Source: Thermoplasmata archaeon (GTDB lineage: Archaea; Thermoplasmatota; Thermoplasmata; Lutacidiplasmatales; UBA184). From it: a stretch of 64,000 bases of DNA. Below the pieces are notes generated by a model. The model searched no databases. It had not been told where the DNA came from and was given only the letters and a program-made list of their open reading frames with translations. The stretch lies in NCBI GenBank assembly GCA_021819135.1, contig JAKASE010000002.1, forward strand, positions 91,053-155,052, read 5' to 3'. Below are positions 16,219-24,486 of this stretch, one piece after another (position 1 is the first letter of the stretch; each line of letters opens with the position of its first letter). The position numbers were made by a program, and so were the translations under genes.

Positions 16219-17700
16219 ATGGAGGCGACCGTCGAAGCGCCGTTCGATCTCATCATCGGCGGGCGTGAGATCCCCGGGACCCGCGGCGAACACCAGGAGC
16301 TGCTCGATCCGGCGACGAACCGGCCTCTCGCGCGCGTGGCGGTCGGCTCGCGGGAGGACGCCCGGCACGCGATGGAGGCGGCGGACCGGGCGTTCCGCGA
16401 GTCCCCGTGGGCGCAGGACGACGGGGCGCGGCGGTCGAAGACGCTGATGCGGCTCGCCGCGCGGCTCGAAGCGGAGGCCGAGGCGTTCGCGCGCCTCGAG
16501 ACGCGGAACGTGGGGAAGCCGCTGCGCGAGGCGCGGGTCGACGTCGGCTACGTCACGCGCACCCTCGAGTACTTCGGGGGGCTCGCCGACAAGATCGAGG
16601 GCGAGACGATCCCCGTGCCGGGGCCGCGGGTCGACCTCACGATTGTCGAGCCGCTCGGCGTGACCGTGCACATCGCCCCGTGGAACTATCCCCTCCTCCT
16701 CGCCATGCGTTCGGTGGCCCCCGCACTGGCCGCGGGGAACGCGGTCGTGCTGAAGCCGGCGAGCCTGACGCCGCTCACCGCGGTCGCCCTCGGCCGGCTC
16801 GCCCATGACGTGGGGATCCCGGATGGGATCCTCAACATCGTCCCGGGCGGGGGCCGCGAGGTCGGGGAGGCCCTGATCGAGGACAGCCGGTGCCGGTCGG
16901 TCTCGTTCACCGGAAGCGGTGAGGTCGGGGCGCGGATCGCGGAGCTCGCGGCCCGGCGCCATCTCCCCGTCACGCTCGAGCTCGGCGGCAAGGGACCCGC
17001 GATCGTGTTCCCGGATGCCGACCTCGACCGCGCGGCGAAGGGGATCGGCTACGGGATCTTCCAGAACGCCGGCCAGATGTGCTGGGCTGCCTCCCGCCTG
17101 ATCGTCCACGAGAGCGTGCGGGGGCCGCTCCTCGAGCGGGTCCGTGCGATCGCCGACGGCCTGAAGCTCGGGCCCGGGACCCAGGACGGGGTCGAGATGG
17201 GCCCGCTCGTCTCCCGCGAACAGCTCGACCGGGTGCTCGGGTACGTGCGCGAGGCGATCGACGAGGGCGCCCATGCGGTCGCCGGCGGCGCGCGGGCGGC
17301 CGAGCCCGAGCTCGCCGACGGGAACTTCCTGCGCCCGACGGTCTTAGCGGACGTGCCCCCGTCCGCCCGGGCGCTGCGCGAGGAGATCTTCGGGCCCGTC
17401 CTCTCCACGATGCCGTTCGGCGACACGGACGACGCGGTCCGCCTCGCGAACGACACGACCTACGGCCTCCTATCGACCCTCTGGACCCGGGACCTCGCGA
17501 CCGCCCACTCGGTCGCCCGGCGGCTCGAGAGCGGCATGGTCGTCGTCAACGAGGCCCCGATCACGTTCCCTCAGCTGCCGTTCGCCGGCATCAAGGGGAG
17601 CGGGCTCGGCTTCGAACAGGGCCGGCGGGCGGTCGAGAGCTTCGTCCGCCGGAAGAACCTCCTGCTCCACCTCGGAGGCGGCCGCAAGAAGTCGGCGTGA
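16219..17700 (+). CDS. NAD(P)-dependent aldehyde dehydrogenase
   Basis: A 493-residue aldehyde dehydrogenase of normal length. The general base Glu lies in TLELGGKGP, the catalytic Cys in NAGQMCWAASRL, the cofactor-binding lysine in VVLKPASLTP, and the PWNYP motif and EEIFGPV near the end are intact. It oxidises aldehydes to acids with NAD(P)+; substrate choice (betaine aldehyde, succinate semialdehyde or others) cannot be told. I chose ATG 16219, preceded by GGGAGG, over GTG 16204. It stands alone between a VOC gene and a membrane protein. Confidence 0.92.
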   Translation: MEATVEAPFDLIIGGREIPGTRGEHQELLDPATNRPLARVAVGSREDARHAMEAADRAFRESPWAQDDGARRSKTLMRLAARLEAEAEAFARLETRNVGKPLREARVDVGYVTRTLEYFGGLADKIEGETIPVPGPRVDLTIVEPLGVTVHIAPWNYPLLLAMRSVAPALAAGNAVVLKPASLTPLTAVALGRLAHDVGIPDGILNIVPGGGREVGEALIEDSRCRSVSFTGSGEVGARIAELAARRHLPVTLELGGKGPAIVFPDADLDRAAKGIGYGIFQNAGQMCWAASRLIVHESVRGPLLERVRAIADGLKLGPGTQDGVEMGPLVSREQLDRVLGYVREAIDEGAHAVAGGARAAEPELADGNFLRPTVLADVPPSARALREEIFGPVLSTMPFGDTDDAVRLANDTTYGLLSTLWTRDLATAHSVARRLESGMVVVNEAPITFPQLPFAGIKGSGLGFEQGRRAVESFVRRKNLLLHLGGGRKKSA

Positions 17701-17772
17701 GCCGGTCGCTCGCCGCGCCCGCAGTTCGTACGAAACCCCAAAAGGCCCCTCCGCGGCTCGCGACCGACGGCC

Positions 17773-18405
17773 ATGGGCGACACGGGCACTCCCGACGGCG
17801 GGACATGGGGGGCCTGCCGCTTCTGCGGCGTCGCCGTGCGGGCCGGCGCGAGCCGGTGCGAGATCTGCGGGGCCGAGCGGCCGCTTCGGGCCGGAGAGAT
17901 CGCGACCGCGCCCCGCCGGCTCCGTCGTCGCCTGAAGCTCACCGGGATCCTCCGCTCGATGCTCGTCGTCGGGGTCATCGCCGGGATCCTCTACGCCGTC
18001 GTGAGCGCCGAGATCTCCGGACCCCCGAACCTGAGCTCGGACCCCCTCTCGACGACCGGCTCGTACCTCCTCTCCCCGGGGAACTTCACCGTGATCTCGG
18101 GCGAGATCACGGGCGGGGACTATGTGCTCGGGAACTTCACCGCCGTGGACCCGGTCGGCCTCAATGTCTCGCTCGCGGTCTACAACTCGACCGGGTGGAC
18201 CGCGTTCGCCGGCCATCTCGGCTCCGACCCGGTATGGGCCCTCGATCCCGCCCCGAGCGGACGGATCGTCTATTCCGCGCCGGTTACGGACAACTACTAC
18301 TTCGTCTTCTCGAACCCGTATCCGTCGAGCACCCACTTCCTCATCGACGTCTACGTGGTGACGCAGTACGAGACGAACGTCGCCACCGGCGGCGGGTTCA
18401 TGTGA
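17773..18405 (+). CDS. zinc-ribbon membrane-anchored protein with extracellular domain
   Basis: A 210-residue protein: an N-terminal zinc ribbon in the cytoplasm (CRFCGVAVRAGASRCEICG), an Arg-rich stretch, one membrane helix (residues ~60-78) and a ~130-residue external β-rich domain with Asn/Ser/Thr-rich strands (NFTVISGEITGGDY, NYYFVFSNP). The external part resembles a carbohydrate-binding or pre-peptidase-like sandwich, seen only from the hydrophobic pattern. Archaeal N-glycosylation sequons (NFT, NST) are present. It is convergent with kptA, 6 bp apart. Function unknown. Confidence 0.65.
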   Translation: MGDTGTPDGGTWGACRFCGVAVRAGASRCEICGAERPLRAGEIATAPRRLRRRLKLTGILRSMLVVGVIAGILYAVVSAEISGPPNLSSDPLSTTGSYLLSPGNFTVISGEITGGDYVLGNFTAVDPVGLNVSLAVYNSTGWTAFAGHLGSDPVWALDPAPSGRIVYSAPVTDNYYFVFSNPYPSSTHFLIDVYVVTQYETNVATGGGFM

Positions 18406-18411
18406 ACGTCG

Positions 18412-19077
18412 TCAGGGAGCGTCGTCCGACGGGACGTCGGTCGGCGCCTCGATCTTCTTCAGGTACTCCGCCGGGACCCGGTCGACCACGAAGACGGTCT
18501 TGCCGGCCTTGCGGATCACGAGGCCGTCCGCGCGGGCGCGGGTCGCATCGACCTCGAGGATGATCGGCTCCGGCGTGCGGACCGACCCGGCGGAGCGGGC
18601 ATCCTCGGCGGTCTTGGAGAGGTGCACCTTCTTCCGGTCGGACGGCTTCAGGCCCACCTCGAGGACGATCTCCGCCTCCTCGGCGGTCACGGGGTAGTAG
18701 AGGCGGTCCGGGATGTTCTCGGTCGGAAGGTCCGGCTCGACCTCGAGCGTGTGACCGTAGGTCGCCCGCATCCGGTCGTCCCGGACCTCATAGCGGCCCT
18801 TCGCGTCGGTCTCGGCGATCGCGACCAGGTGGGAGGCCCGGAGCCAATGGTAGGAGGGGTGCCGGGACGAGATCGCCCGGACCATCTGGGGCAGCGAGAT
18901 CCACCCCTGCGGATCGATCGTGAGCTGATAGCGGTCCGGGAAGTGGCGGAGGATCCCGGTGACGACCCGCCCGAGGTGGTCGAGCTCACGGTCGTTCATG
19001 AGGAACCGACCGCCCTGGCCGCAGACCGGGCACGCCTCGGCCCGGAAGTACCCGTGCTGGGCACACTCCTTCAGCAT
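18412..19077 (-). CDS. kptA: RNA 2'-phosphotransferase (Tpt1/KptA) with N-terminal zinc knuckle
   Basis: A 221-residue protein. Residues ~5-25 have C-x-H and C-x2-C pairs (CAQHGYFRAEACPVCGQGG), the zinc-binding addition of archaeal KptA. The core follows the family: LGRVVTGILRHFPDRYQL, WISLPQMV, RATYGHT, RLYYPVT and VHLSKTAEDA, which contain the conserved Arg-His-Arg-Arg site residues. The enzyme transfers an RNA 2'-phosphate to NAD+, releasing ADP-ribose-1'',2''-phosphate, as in tRNA splicing repair. It lies 14 bp downstream of rpoL and is probably cotranscribed with it. Confidence 0.9.
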   Translation of the reverse strand: MLKECAQHGYFRAEACPVCGQGGRFLMNDRELDHLGRVVTGILRHFPDRYQLTIDPQGWISLPQMVRAISSRHPSYHWLRASHLVAIAETDAKGRYEVRDDRMRATYGHTLEVEPDLPTENIPDRLYYPVTAEEAEIVLEVGLKPSDRKKVHLSKTAEDARSAGSVRTPEPIILEVDATRARADGLVIRKAGKTVFVVDRVPAEYLKKIEAPTDVPSDDAP

Positions 19078-19091
19078 GGCGCCGCCTTTCC

Positions 19092-19379
19092 CTAGGCCTT
19101 GACCTTGTCGGCCTTCTTCTCGAAGTCGGTCAAGAGGTCCCCGTAGAGGTCGGTGAGGTCCTTCAGGACACGCTTCAGGATCTGCTGGGGCTTCTCGCCC
19201 TTCGTCTTGAGGAGGAGCGTCGGGCGCTCGAGGTACGGGTGGCCGAGGTAGTACCGCGCCTCGACGACCTTCTCCTCCTTCTGGAGCGCCTCGACCAGGG
19301 GGATCAGGATCGTCTCCTCGCCCCGCGGGAACTCGACGCGGAGGAGGTCGTGCTCTTTCTCGATGACGCGAAGGTCCAT
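19092..19379 (-). CDS. rpoL: DNA-directed RNA polymerase subunit L (Rpo11)
   Basis: A 95-residue protein beginning MDLRVIEKEHDLLRVEFP, the pattern of archaeal RpoL. It has the αβ dimerisation fold (ETILIPLVEALQ, then VVEARYYLGHPYLERPTLLLKT) and a C-terminal helix. Rpo11 pairs with RpoD to start polymerase assembly, like the α N-terminal domains. I chose ATG 19379; upstream residues in the same frame are unrelated low-complexity sequence. A TATA-like CGCTTAAGAAC lies about 35 bp upstream. kptA follows 14 bp downstream. Confidence 0.92.
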   Translation of the reverse strand: MDLRVIEKEHDLLRVEFPRGEETILIPLVEALQKEEKVVEARYYLGHPYLERPTLLLKTKGEKPQQILKRVLKDLTDLYGDLLTDFEKKADKVKA

Positions 19380-19474
19380 CGGCTCGCTCGGGAGACGGGC
19401 CACCGTCGGTCGGTTCTTAAGCGTGGCGGGAGCGCCCCGCTCCCTGACGGAAGGCGGGCGGGAGGCCCGACGGC

Positions 19475-19483
19475 GATTTATCC
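19475..19483 (+). promoter_or_regulatory. TATA box of purD
   Basis: GATTTATCC in GC-rich surroundings, about 25 bp before the purD GTG at 19504. This spacing predicts a leaderless mRNA and supports the chosen start. Confidence 0.6.
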
Positions 19484-19503
19484 CGACTCGACTCCCCCGC
19501 GTC

Positions 19504-20910
19504 GTGCGCTTCCTGGTGGTGGGCGGGGGGGCCCGGGAGCACGCGATCGCCCGGGCGCTCGTTCCCGCGGAGGCCGAGGTCGTGGTCGCGAGCGCGAACG
19601 CGAACCCCGGCCTCGAGCGGATCGCCCGCCGCTCCGCCCGGATCGATCCCACGGACGCCGCGAAGGTCGTGGCGTTCGCCCGCGACTCGGGCGCCGACAT
19701 CGCGGTGATCGGACCGGAAGCCCCCCTCGCGGCGGGCGTGGCGGACGCCCTGCGGGCCGCCGAGATCCCGACCGTGGGTCCGGACCGGGACGCCGCCCAG
19801 ATCGAGTCCTCAAAGCTGTTCTGCCGGGAGCTCCTCACGCGGCACGGGGTCCCCGGTCAGCCGAAGTGGGTCGCCCCGCTCTCCGTCGACGAGGCGGATT
19901 CGGCCGCCGCCGGCTTCGGTCGGCCGTTCGTCGTCAAGCCGAGCGGGCTCACCGCGGGCAAGGGGGTCTGGGTGCAGGGCTCCGACTTCACCGAGGCGCG
20001 GGAGGGCGCCGCCTACGCGAAGACGCTCCTCGTGCAGGGGGGCCGGGTCCTCCTCGAGGAGCGTCTCGAGGGCGAGGAGTTCAGCCTGATGGCGTTCGTC
20101 ACCGACTCGGGGGTCTACCCGATGCCGGCGGTCCAGGACTTCAAACGGGCGCTCGAGGGGGACCACGGCGGGAACACCGGGGGCATGGGGTCGTACTCCC
20201 AGCGCGACCACCTTCTGCCGTTCCTCTCGGCCCGGGACCGCGACCTCGCGCTCACGATCCTGCACCGGACCGTCGATGCGCTCCGGGCGCAGGGGTTCCG
20301 CTACCGGGGGATCCTCTACGGCGGGTTCATGCTCACGGCCACCGGTCCGGTCCTCCTCGAGTTCAACGCCCGGTTCGGGGACCCCGAGGGGATCAACGTC
20401 CTGACCCTCTACGAGGAGGGGGACTTCGCCGACCTCCTCGCCGGGGTCGCCCAGGGACGCGTCGACTCGAACCTCGTCACCTTCCGGCCCCGCGCGACGG
20501 TCGTGAAGTACCTCGTCCCCCCGGGGTACGGCGGGTCGGTCCGCCCCGGCGGGATCCTCACGCTCGACGCGAAGGCGATCGAGGCGGCCGGGGTGCACGT
20601 CGTCTACGGGAGCGTCGACATCGCCGGGCCCGGCCAGGTCCGCCTCGGCTCGTCGCGCGGTGTCGCGCTGGTCGGCGAGGCGAGCGCGATCTACGAAGCG
20701 GGGGCCCGGGTCGAGTCCGCGCTCCGGCACGTCTCGGGACCGTACTACGTCCGCCACGACATCGGGACCAAGGAGGACCTCGCGCGGCGCTGGGAGCACG
20801 TCCGCCGGCTCCGGGCCCCCGAGGCGAAGCCCTCCCCCCTGCCCCTGAGCGTCGCACCCCCCGACGCCCCGCCGGCGAGCCACGGGATCCCCGAACAGCT
20901 CCTAGGCTGA
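19504..20910 (+). CDS. purD: phosphoribosylamine-glycine ligase
   Basis: A 468-residue ATP-grasp enzyme of purine synthesis, joining glycine to phosphoribosylamine. Family marks: VVGGGAREHAIA at the N-terminus, VVKPSGLTAGKGV (ATP-grasp), EGEEFSLMAFV, GNTGGMGSYS and LEFNARFGDPE (metal-binding). GTG 19504 is the start because VRFLVVGGGAREHA fits the family N-terminus and a TATA box lies at 19475-19483. The last ~35 residues are Pro-rich and beyond the normal C-terminus. It stands next to tfs-asnS, 46 bp upstream. Confidence 0.95.
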   Translation: MRFLVVGGGAREHAIARALVPAEAEVVVASANANPGLERIARRSARIDPTDAAKVVAFARDSGADIAVIGPEAPLAAGVADALRAAEIPTVGPDRDAAQIESSKLFCRELLTRHGVPGQPKWVAPLSVDEADSAAAGFGRPFVVKPSGLTAGKGVWVQGSDFTEAREGAAYAKTLLVQGGRVLLEERLEGEEFSLMAFVTDSGVYPMPAVQDFKRALEGDHGGNTGGMGSYSQRDHLLPFLSARDRDLALTILHRTVDALRAQGFRYRGILYGGFMLTATGPVLLEFNARFGDPEGINVLTLYEEGDFADLLAGVAQGRVDSNLVTFRPRATVVKYLVPPGYGGSVRPGGILTLDAKAIEAAGVHVVYGSVDIAGPGQVRLGSSRGVALVGEASAIYEAGARVESALRHVSGPYYVRHDIGTKEDLARRWEHVRRLRAPEAKPSPLPLSVAPPDAPPASHGIPEQLLG

Positions 20911-20924
20911 CCGCGCCGCGAACC

Positions 20925-20935
20925 GTAAAATAGCC
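20925..20935 (+). promoter_or_regulatory. TATA box of the tfs-asnS operon
   Basis: GTAAAATAGCC, about 25 bp before the GTG start of tfs at 20957. It is the only AT-rich patch in the short gap after purD, which suggests that tfs-asnS has its own promoter. Confidence 0.55.
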
Positions 20936-20956
20936 ACCGCCGGATGTTGAGGGTCC

Positions 20957-21271
20957 GTGACGTTCTGCCCCACGTGCAAGCGGCTCATGCGGCCCGACCG
21001 GGCCGCCGGGGTCTGGGTCTGCTCCGCCTGCGGGACGAAGGTACCCCTCGGGCCGGGCAAGGCGGTCGTGCACGCGACCGCGACCCACCGATCGATGGAC
21101 GTGGTCGAGGAGTCGAAGATCGCGACGCTCCCGAAGGCCGAGGAGACCTGCCCCAAGTGCGGGAACGGCGAGGCGTACTGGGTCCTCCGCCAGACGCGCG
21201 GGGCCGATGAGCCCGAGACCCGGATCTTCGAGTGCACGAAGTGCGGGCACAAGTGGCGGGAGTACCAGTGA
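20957..21271 (+). CDS. tfs: transcription factor S (TFIIS/RpoM-like)
   Basis: A 104-residue protein with an N-terminal zinc ribbon (CPTCKRLMRP...CSACG) and a C-terminal zinc ribbon (CPKCGNGEAYWVLRQTRGADEP, then FECTKCGHKWREY). The acidic pair that TFIIS inserts into the polymerase site is normally DE in QTRxADEP; here it reads RGADEPET, so cleavage stimulation should be intact. TFS rescues backtracked archaeal RNA polymerase by stimulating RNA cleavage. The stop overlaps the asnS GTG start as GTGA, giving tight coupling to a tRNA synthetase gene. Confidence 0.93.
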   Translation: MTFCPTCKRLMRPDRAAGVWVCSACGTKVPLGPGKAVVHATATHRSMDVVEESKIATLPKAEETCPKCGNGEAYWVLRQTRGADEPETRIFECTKCGHKWREYQ

Positions 21272-22572
21272 GCGAGCCGGCGTTCGACACGATCGGGCGG
21301 GTCTTTCGCGACGACGCGCGCGGTCGGGCGGTCCGTCTTAGGGGCTGGGTCCTGCGCTCGCGCTCGTCGGGCGGGATCCTCTTCGTCCTCCTCCGCGACC
21401 GGAGCGGGGTCGTGCAGGTCACGGGAAAGCGTGACGTCCTGGGGGCCGAGGCGTTCGACGCCGCCGAACACGTTCAGGTCGAGGGGGCGATCTCGGTCGA
21501 AGGGACCGTCGCCGACGATCCCCGGGCCCCCGGCGGCCGCGAAGTGCGCGCCGCCCGCATCGTCGTGATCGACGCCGGACTTCCCTTCCCGATCTTCGCC
21601 GACCAGACGGAGGAGTTCCGCCTCGATACGCGCCACCTCGCGATCCGCTCGCAGGAGCACGCCGCCACGTTCCGGGTGAAGGCGGAGCTCCTCCGCGCGT
21701 TCCGGGAGTTCCTCGACCGCGAGGAGGTCCTCGAGACGACGCCACCGGTCCTCACGGGGAACGCCGCCGAGGGCGGCTCGGAGGCGTTCCGCTTCGACTA
21801 CTTCGGTCGGCCCGCGTACCTCTCCCAGACCGCCCAGCTCTACCTCGAGGCGCTCCTCGCGCCCCACGAGCGGGTCTACGCGCTGACCCCCTCGTTCCGC
21901 GCCGAGAAGTCGCGCACGCCGAAGCACCTCACCGAGTACCTCCATCTCGAGGTCGAGCTCGCCTGGTGCGACCTCGACGGGCTCATCGACTTCATCGAGC
22001 GGATGGTCGTCCACGCGCTCCACGCGCTCGCCGAGCGCCGCGCGGCCGAGCTCACGCAGCTCGGTCGCCCGCCCGCGGAGCTCGCGGCGATCCGGGCGCC
22101 GTTCCCGCGGATCCCCTACGGGGAGGCGATCGCCCAATTGAAGGCCCGCGGCCTGCCCGTCGACTGGGGGAGCGACCTCGGCACCGCCGAGGAGCGCGCC
22201 CTCACCCTCGAGGAGCCGACGCCGATCTTCGTCACGCGGTGGCCGCGCGCGATCAAGGCGTTCTACATGCCTCCCTCGCCGGACGACGAGCGGACCGTCG
22301 AGGCGGCCGATCTGCTCGCGCCCGAGGGGTACGGTGAGATCGTCGGCGCGTCGTGCCGCGACACCGACCCCGAGCGTCTCGCCCGCCGGCTCACCGAGAT
22401 GGGCGTCGACCCGAAGGAGTACGACTGGTATCTCGACCTCCGCCGCCACGGGAGCGTCCCCCACGCCGGTTTCGGCCTCGGGATCGAGCGGTTCCTGCGG
22501 TGGGTGCTCCGGCGCGAGCATATCCGGGACACGACCCCGTTCCCGAGGACGCCGTCGCGCCTGACCCCGTGA
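21268..22572 (+). CDS. asnS: asparaginyl-tRNA synthetase
   Basis: A 434-residue class IIb synthetase. An OB-fold anticodon-binding domain (GWVLRSRSSGGILFVLLRDRSGVVQV) precedes the catalytic domain: motif 2 reads TPSFRAEKSRTPKHLTEYLHLEVE and motif 3 GFGLGIERFLRW. The FRAEKSRT form of motif 2 and HIRDTTPFPRTPSRL ending are typical of AsnRS; AspRS would usually read FRxEEHxTxRH. It charges tRNA-Asn. GTG 21268 overlaps the tfs stop. AspRS is the main alternative, less likely. Confidence 0.85.
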   Translation: MSEPAFDTIGRVFRDDARGRAVRLRGWVLRSRSSGGILFVLLRDRSGVVQVTGKRDVLGAEAFDAAEHVQVEGAISVEGTVADDPRAPGGREVRAARIVVIDAGLPFPIFADQTEEFRLDTRHLAIRSQEHAATFRVKAELLRAFREFLDREEVLETTPPVLTGNAAEGGSEAFRFDYFGRPAYLSQTAQLYLEALLAPHERVYALTPSFRAEKSRTPKHLTEYLHLEVELAWCDLDGLIDFIERMVVHALHALAERRAAELTQLGRPPAELAAIRAPFPRIPYGEAIAQLKARGLPVDWGSDLGTAEERALTLEEPTPIFVTRWPRAIKAFYMPPSPDDERTVEAADLLAPEGYGEIVGASCRDTDPERLARRLTEMGVDPKEYDWYLDLRRHGSVPHAGFGLGIERFLRWVLRREHIRDTTPFPRTPSRLTP

Positions 22573-22628
22573 GCCGGGCGTCGCGCGCGTTCGCGGGCGC
22601 GCGCGGTGGGCAAGGTTCAATACGGACC

Positions 22629-23288
22629 GTGAGTGTCGCCGCCTCCGAGTCCCGAACCGGAGATCGTGACGTCGTGGCCGAGCAGCGACCGGGTCGGGAA
22701 GGAGAGCGTACCACGCCGTCCGCAACGGGGGACCGTTCGCCGGAGGCCGCCGAGCGACCGCCGAAGCCGGCAGAGCGGCCGGCCGAACGCGCTCCCGGGA
22801 CCCTCGCCGTCGAGCGGATCACGCACCAGGACGTGCCGGCGGTCTGCGCGCTCTACAAGAAGGTCTGGGAGTCCGAGCCGGTGGGCCTCCCGGCCCCGCT
22901 CGTCAAGTCCTGGCAGCCGACCCCGCTCGAGTTCACGAGCTGGATGGAGGGGGTCACCTACTTCGCCGGCCGGCGCGACGGCCGGGTCGTCGGCGCGATC
23001 GGATGCGAGCTGCTCCACGGAAGCTGCCACCTGGTCCACCTCGCGGTCGACCCCGAGTTCCGCCGGCAGGGGGTCGCGAGCGCCCTCCTCTCCGCGGCGA
23101 TCGACTGGGCGAAGCGCGCGAACGCGCCCTCGGTGTGGGCGGACATGCTCTCCCGCTTCTCCGCCGCCGCCGCGCTGTTCAAGCACCTCGGCTTCGCCGA
23201 GAGCGGCCGTCTCCACCGCAACCAGTGGAACGAGGACGTCCTGCTCTACGAGCGGCTGCTCGGCGGCGAGGCCCCGGCCCGGTCCTAG
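22629..23288 (+). CDS. GNAT-family N-acetyltransferase
   Basis: A 219-residue protein. The first ~65 residues are charged and Pro/Glu/Arg rich, probably disordered. The GNAT domain follows (residues ~68-210) with motif A LVHLAVDPEFRRQGVASALLSAAI, including the R-R-Q-G-V-A acetyl-CoA loop, and motif B FSAAAALFKHLGFAESGRLH. Target unknown; could be a protein Nα or small-molecule acetylase. GTG 22629 is the likeliest start. The stop shares CTAG (23285-23288) with the convergent gene. Confidence 0.8.
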   Translation: MSVAASESRTGDRDVVAEQRPGREGERTTPSATGDRSPEAAERPPKPAERPAERAPGTLAVERITHQDVPAVCALYKKVWESEPVGLPAPLVKSWQPTPLEFTSWMEGVTYFAGRRDGRVVGAIGCELLHGSCHLVHLAVDPEFRRQGVASALLSAAIDWAKRANAPSVWADMLSRFSAAAALFKHLGFAESGRLHRNQWNEDVLLYERLLGGEAPARS

Positions 23289-24265
23289 AGCGGACGGACG
23301 CCGGAGCGGCCGGCCCGGCCGGTCGGCGTTCCGTGGCGCTGCTGGAGCGAGCGCAGTCGCCGCAGGCCTTCCTCGGGATGCCCACGGAAGAAGTCGCGGG
23401 CCCCGCGGGCGAGCTCGACCGCCTCGAGCTCGGTCGCGATCCCGTGCGTCCGTTCGCTGATCAGGTAGTCCCCGTACTCGGCGATGTACTTCGGGAGGCC
23501 GGCCTTGAGCCGGTTGACCGACTGCAGACGGAGGGCCCGGATCTGCTGCTTGAGCGACGCGAGCTTCCCCGCACGGAGCTCGCTCTCGAGATCGTCGGCG
23601 ATCTCGTCCGGGTCCTGCGGCGTCTCGACGCCGAGCGCCTGCATGTCCTTCAGGAGCGCGATCACCCGTTCGAGCTCCTCGCGCGCCTGGTCGAGATGTC
23701 GCTCCTTCAGCGCCACGACCCGGTCGACCTGCTGGAACGTGGAGAGGGCGAGCGGGATGTCCCCCGAGCGCGCCGAGTGGAGGACCTCCTCGATTTGCTC
23801 CCGCTCGAGCCGGCTGTCCACGCTGTAGGCCTCGAGCCGGGTGAGGCGGGCCTTCTCCCGACGCTCCCAGTCCTCGAGGGCGGACGTGATCCGACGCTGG
23901 GCGATCCGCTCGATCCCCCGCACGACCTCGGCCCAGGGTTCCGGGTTCGAGGAGGCCCGGGCCGCCTCCTCGCCCCAGGCCGGAAGCCGCGGCAGCTCGA
24001 TCCCGAGGGACTGGGATCCCTCGGCCCATTGCGCGACCCGGTTCAGGCGGCGGGCGAGCTCGGAGGCGAACGGATTCGCCGGCGGCGTGGAGGTGCGCCG
24101 GAGCGTACCCCGGGGCCGGGCGGCCGCCGTGGAGGCCGGCGACCCGCCGCCGGCCCCCGCCGCCCCCTCCTCCGGGGCGAGAGGGGCGTGGCAGGTCGGG
24201 CAGACCAAGAGATCGGCCGTGACGCTCGCGCCGCACTGGGGACAGAGGATCGGAGGGGTCGCCAT
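23285..24265 (-). CDS. zinc-ribbon and coiled-coil protein, unknown function
   Basis: A 326-residue protein. It begins with a zinc ribbon (CPQCGASVTADLLVCPTCHAPL) followed by a Gly/Ala/Pro linker (residues ~30-60). Residues ~70-310 are nearly all α-helical with long charged heptads (SALEDWERREKARLTRLEAY, ALKERHLDQAREELERVIAL), so it probably forms a coiled-coil or helical bundle. Soluble, no signal peptide. It lies 18 bp downstream of tRNA-Leu on the same strand. I do not recognise the family; a scaffold or nucleic-acid-associated role is only a guess. Confidence 0.6.
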   Translation of the reverse strand: MATPPILCPQCGASVTADLLVCPTCHAPLAPEEGAAGAGGGSPASTAAARPRGTLRRTSTPPANPFASELARRLNRVAQWAEGSQSLGIELPRLPAWGEEAARASSNPEPWAEVVRGIERIAQRRITSALEDWERREKARLTRLEAYSVDSRLEREQIEEVLHSARSGDIPLALSTFQQVDRVVALKERHLDQAREELERVIALLKDMQALGVETPQDPDEIADDLESELRAGKLASLKQQIRALRLQSVNRLKAGLPKYIAEYGDYLISERTHGIATELEAVELARGARDFFRGHPEEGLRRLRSLQQRHGTPTGRAGRSGVRPL

Positions 24266-24283
24266 CGTCTCGTTCGATCGGGA

Positions 24284-24368
24284 TGCAGGGGGTGAGATTC
24301 GAACTCACGAACTCCTACGAGACCAGGACCTCAACCTGGCGCCTTTGACCAAGCTGGGCCACCCCTGC
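24284..24368 (-). tRNA. tRNA-Leu(GAG)
   Basis: An 85-nt class II tRNA on the minus strand. The acceptor stem GCAGGGG/CCCCTGC is perfect. The anticodon arm CCAGG-TTGAGGT-CCTGG gives anticodon GAG (leucine), and a long variable arm (TCTCGTAGGAGTTC region) follows, as in all tRNA-Leu. T arm GTGAG-TTCGAAT-CTCAC is intact; discriminator A; CCA is not encoded; no intron. Confidence 0.95.
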
Positions 24369-24486
24369 GCCGCTCCGCGCGTACGGGGCCCGAGCGATAA
24401 CCTTTGCGAACGTGGGCGTTTTCGCATAGGGAAAGGGCGGCGCCGCACCGATAAGCCTTGTGTATCTGCGCGGGCGTAGGGAATCC

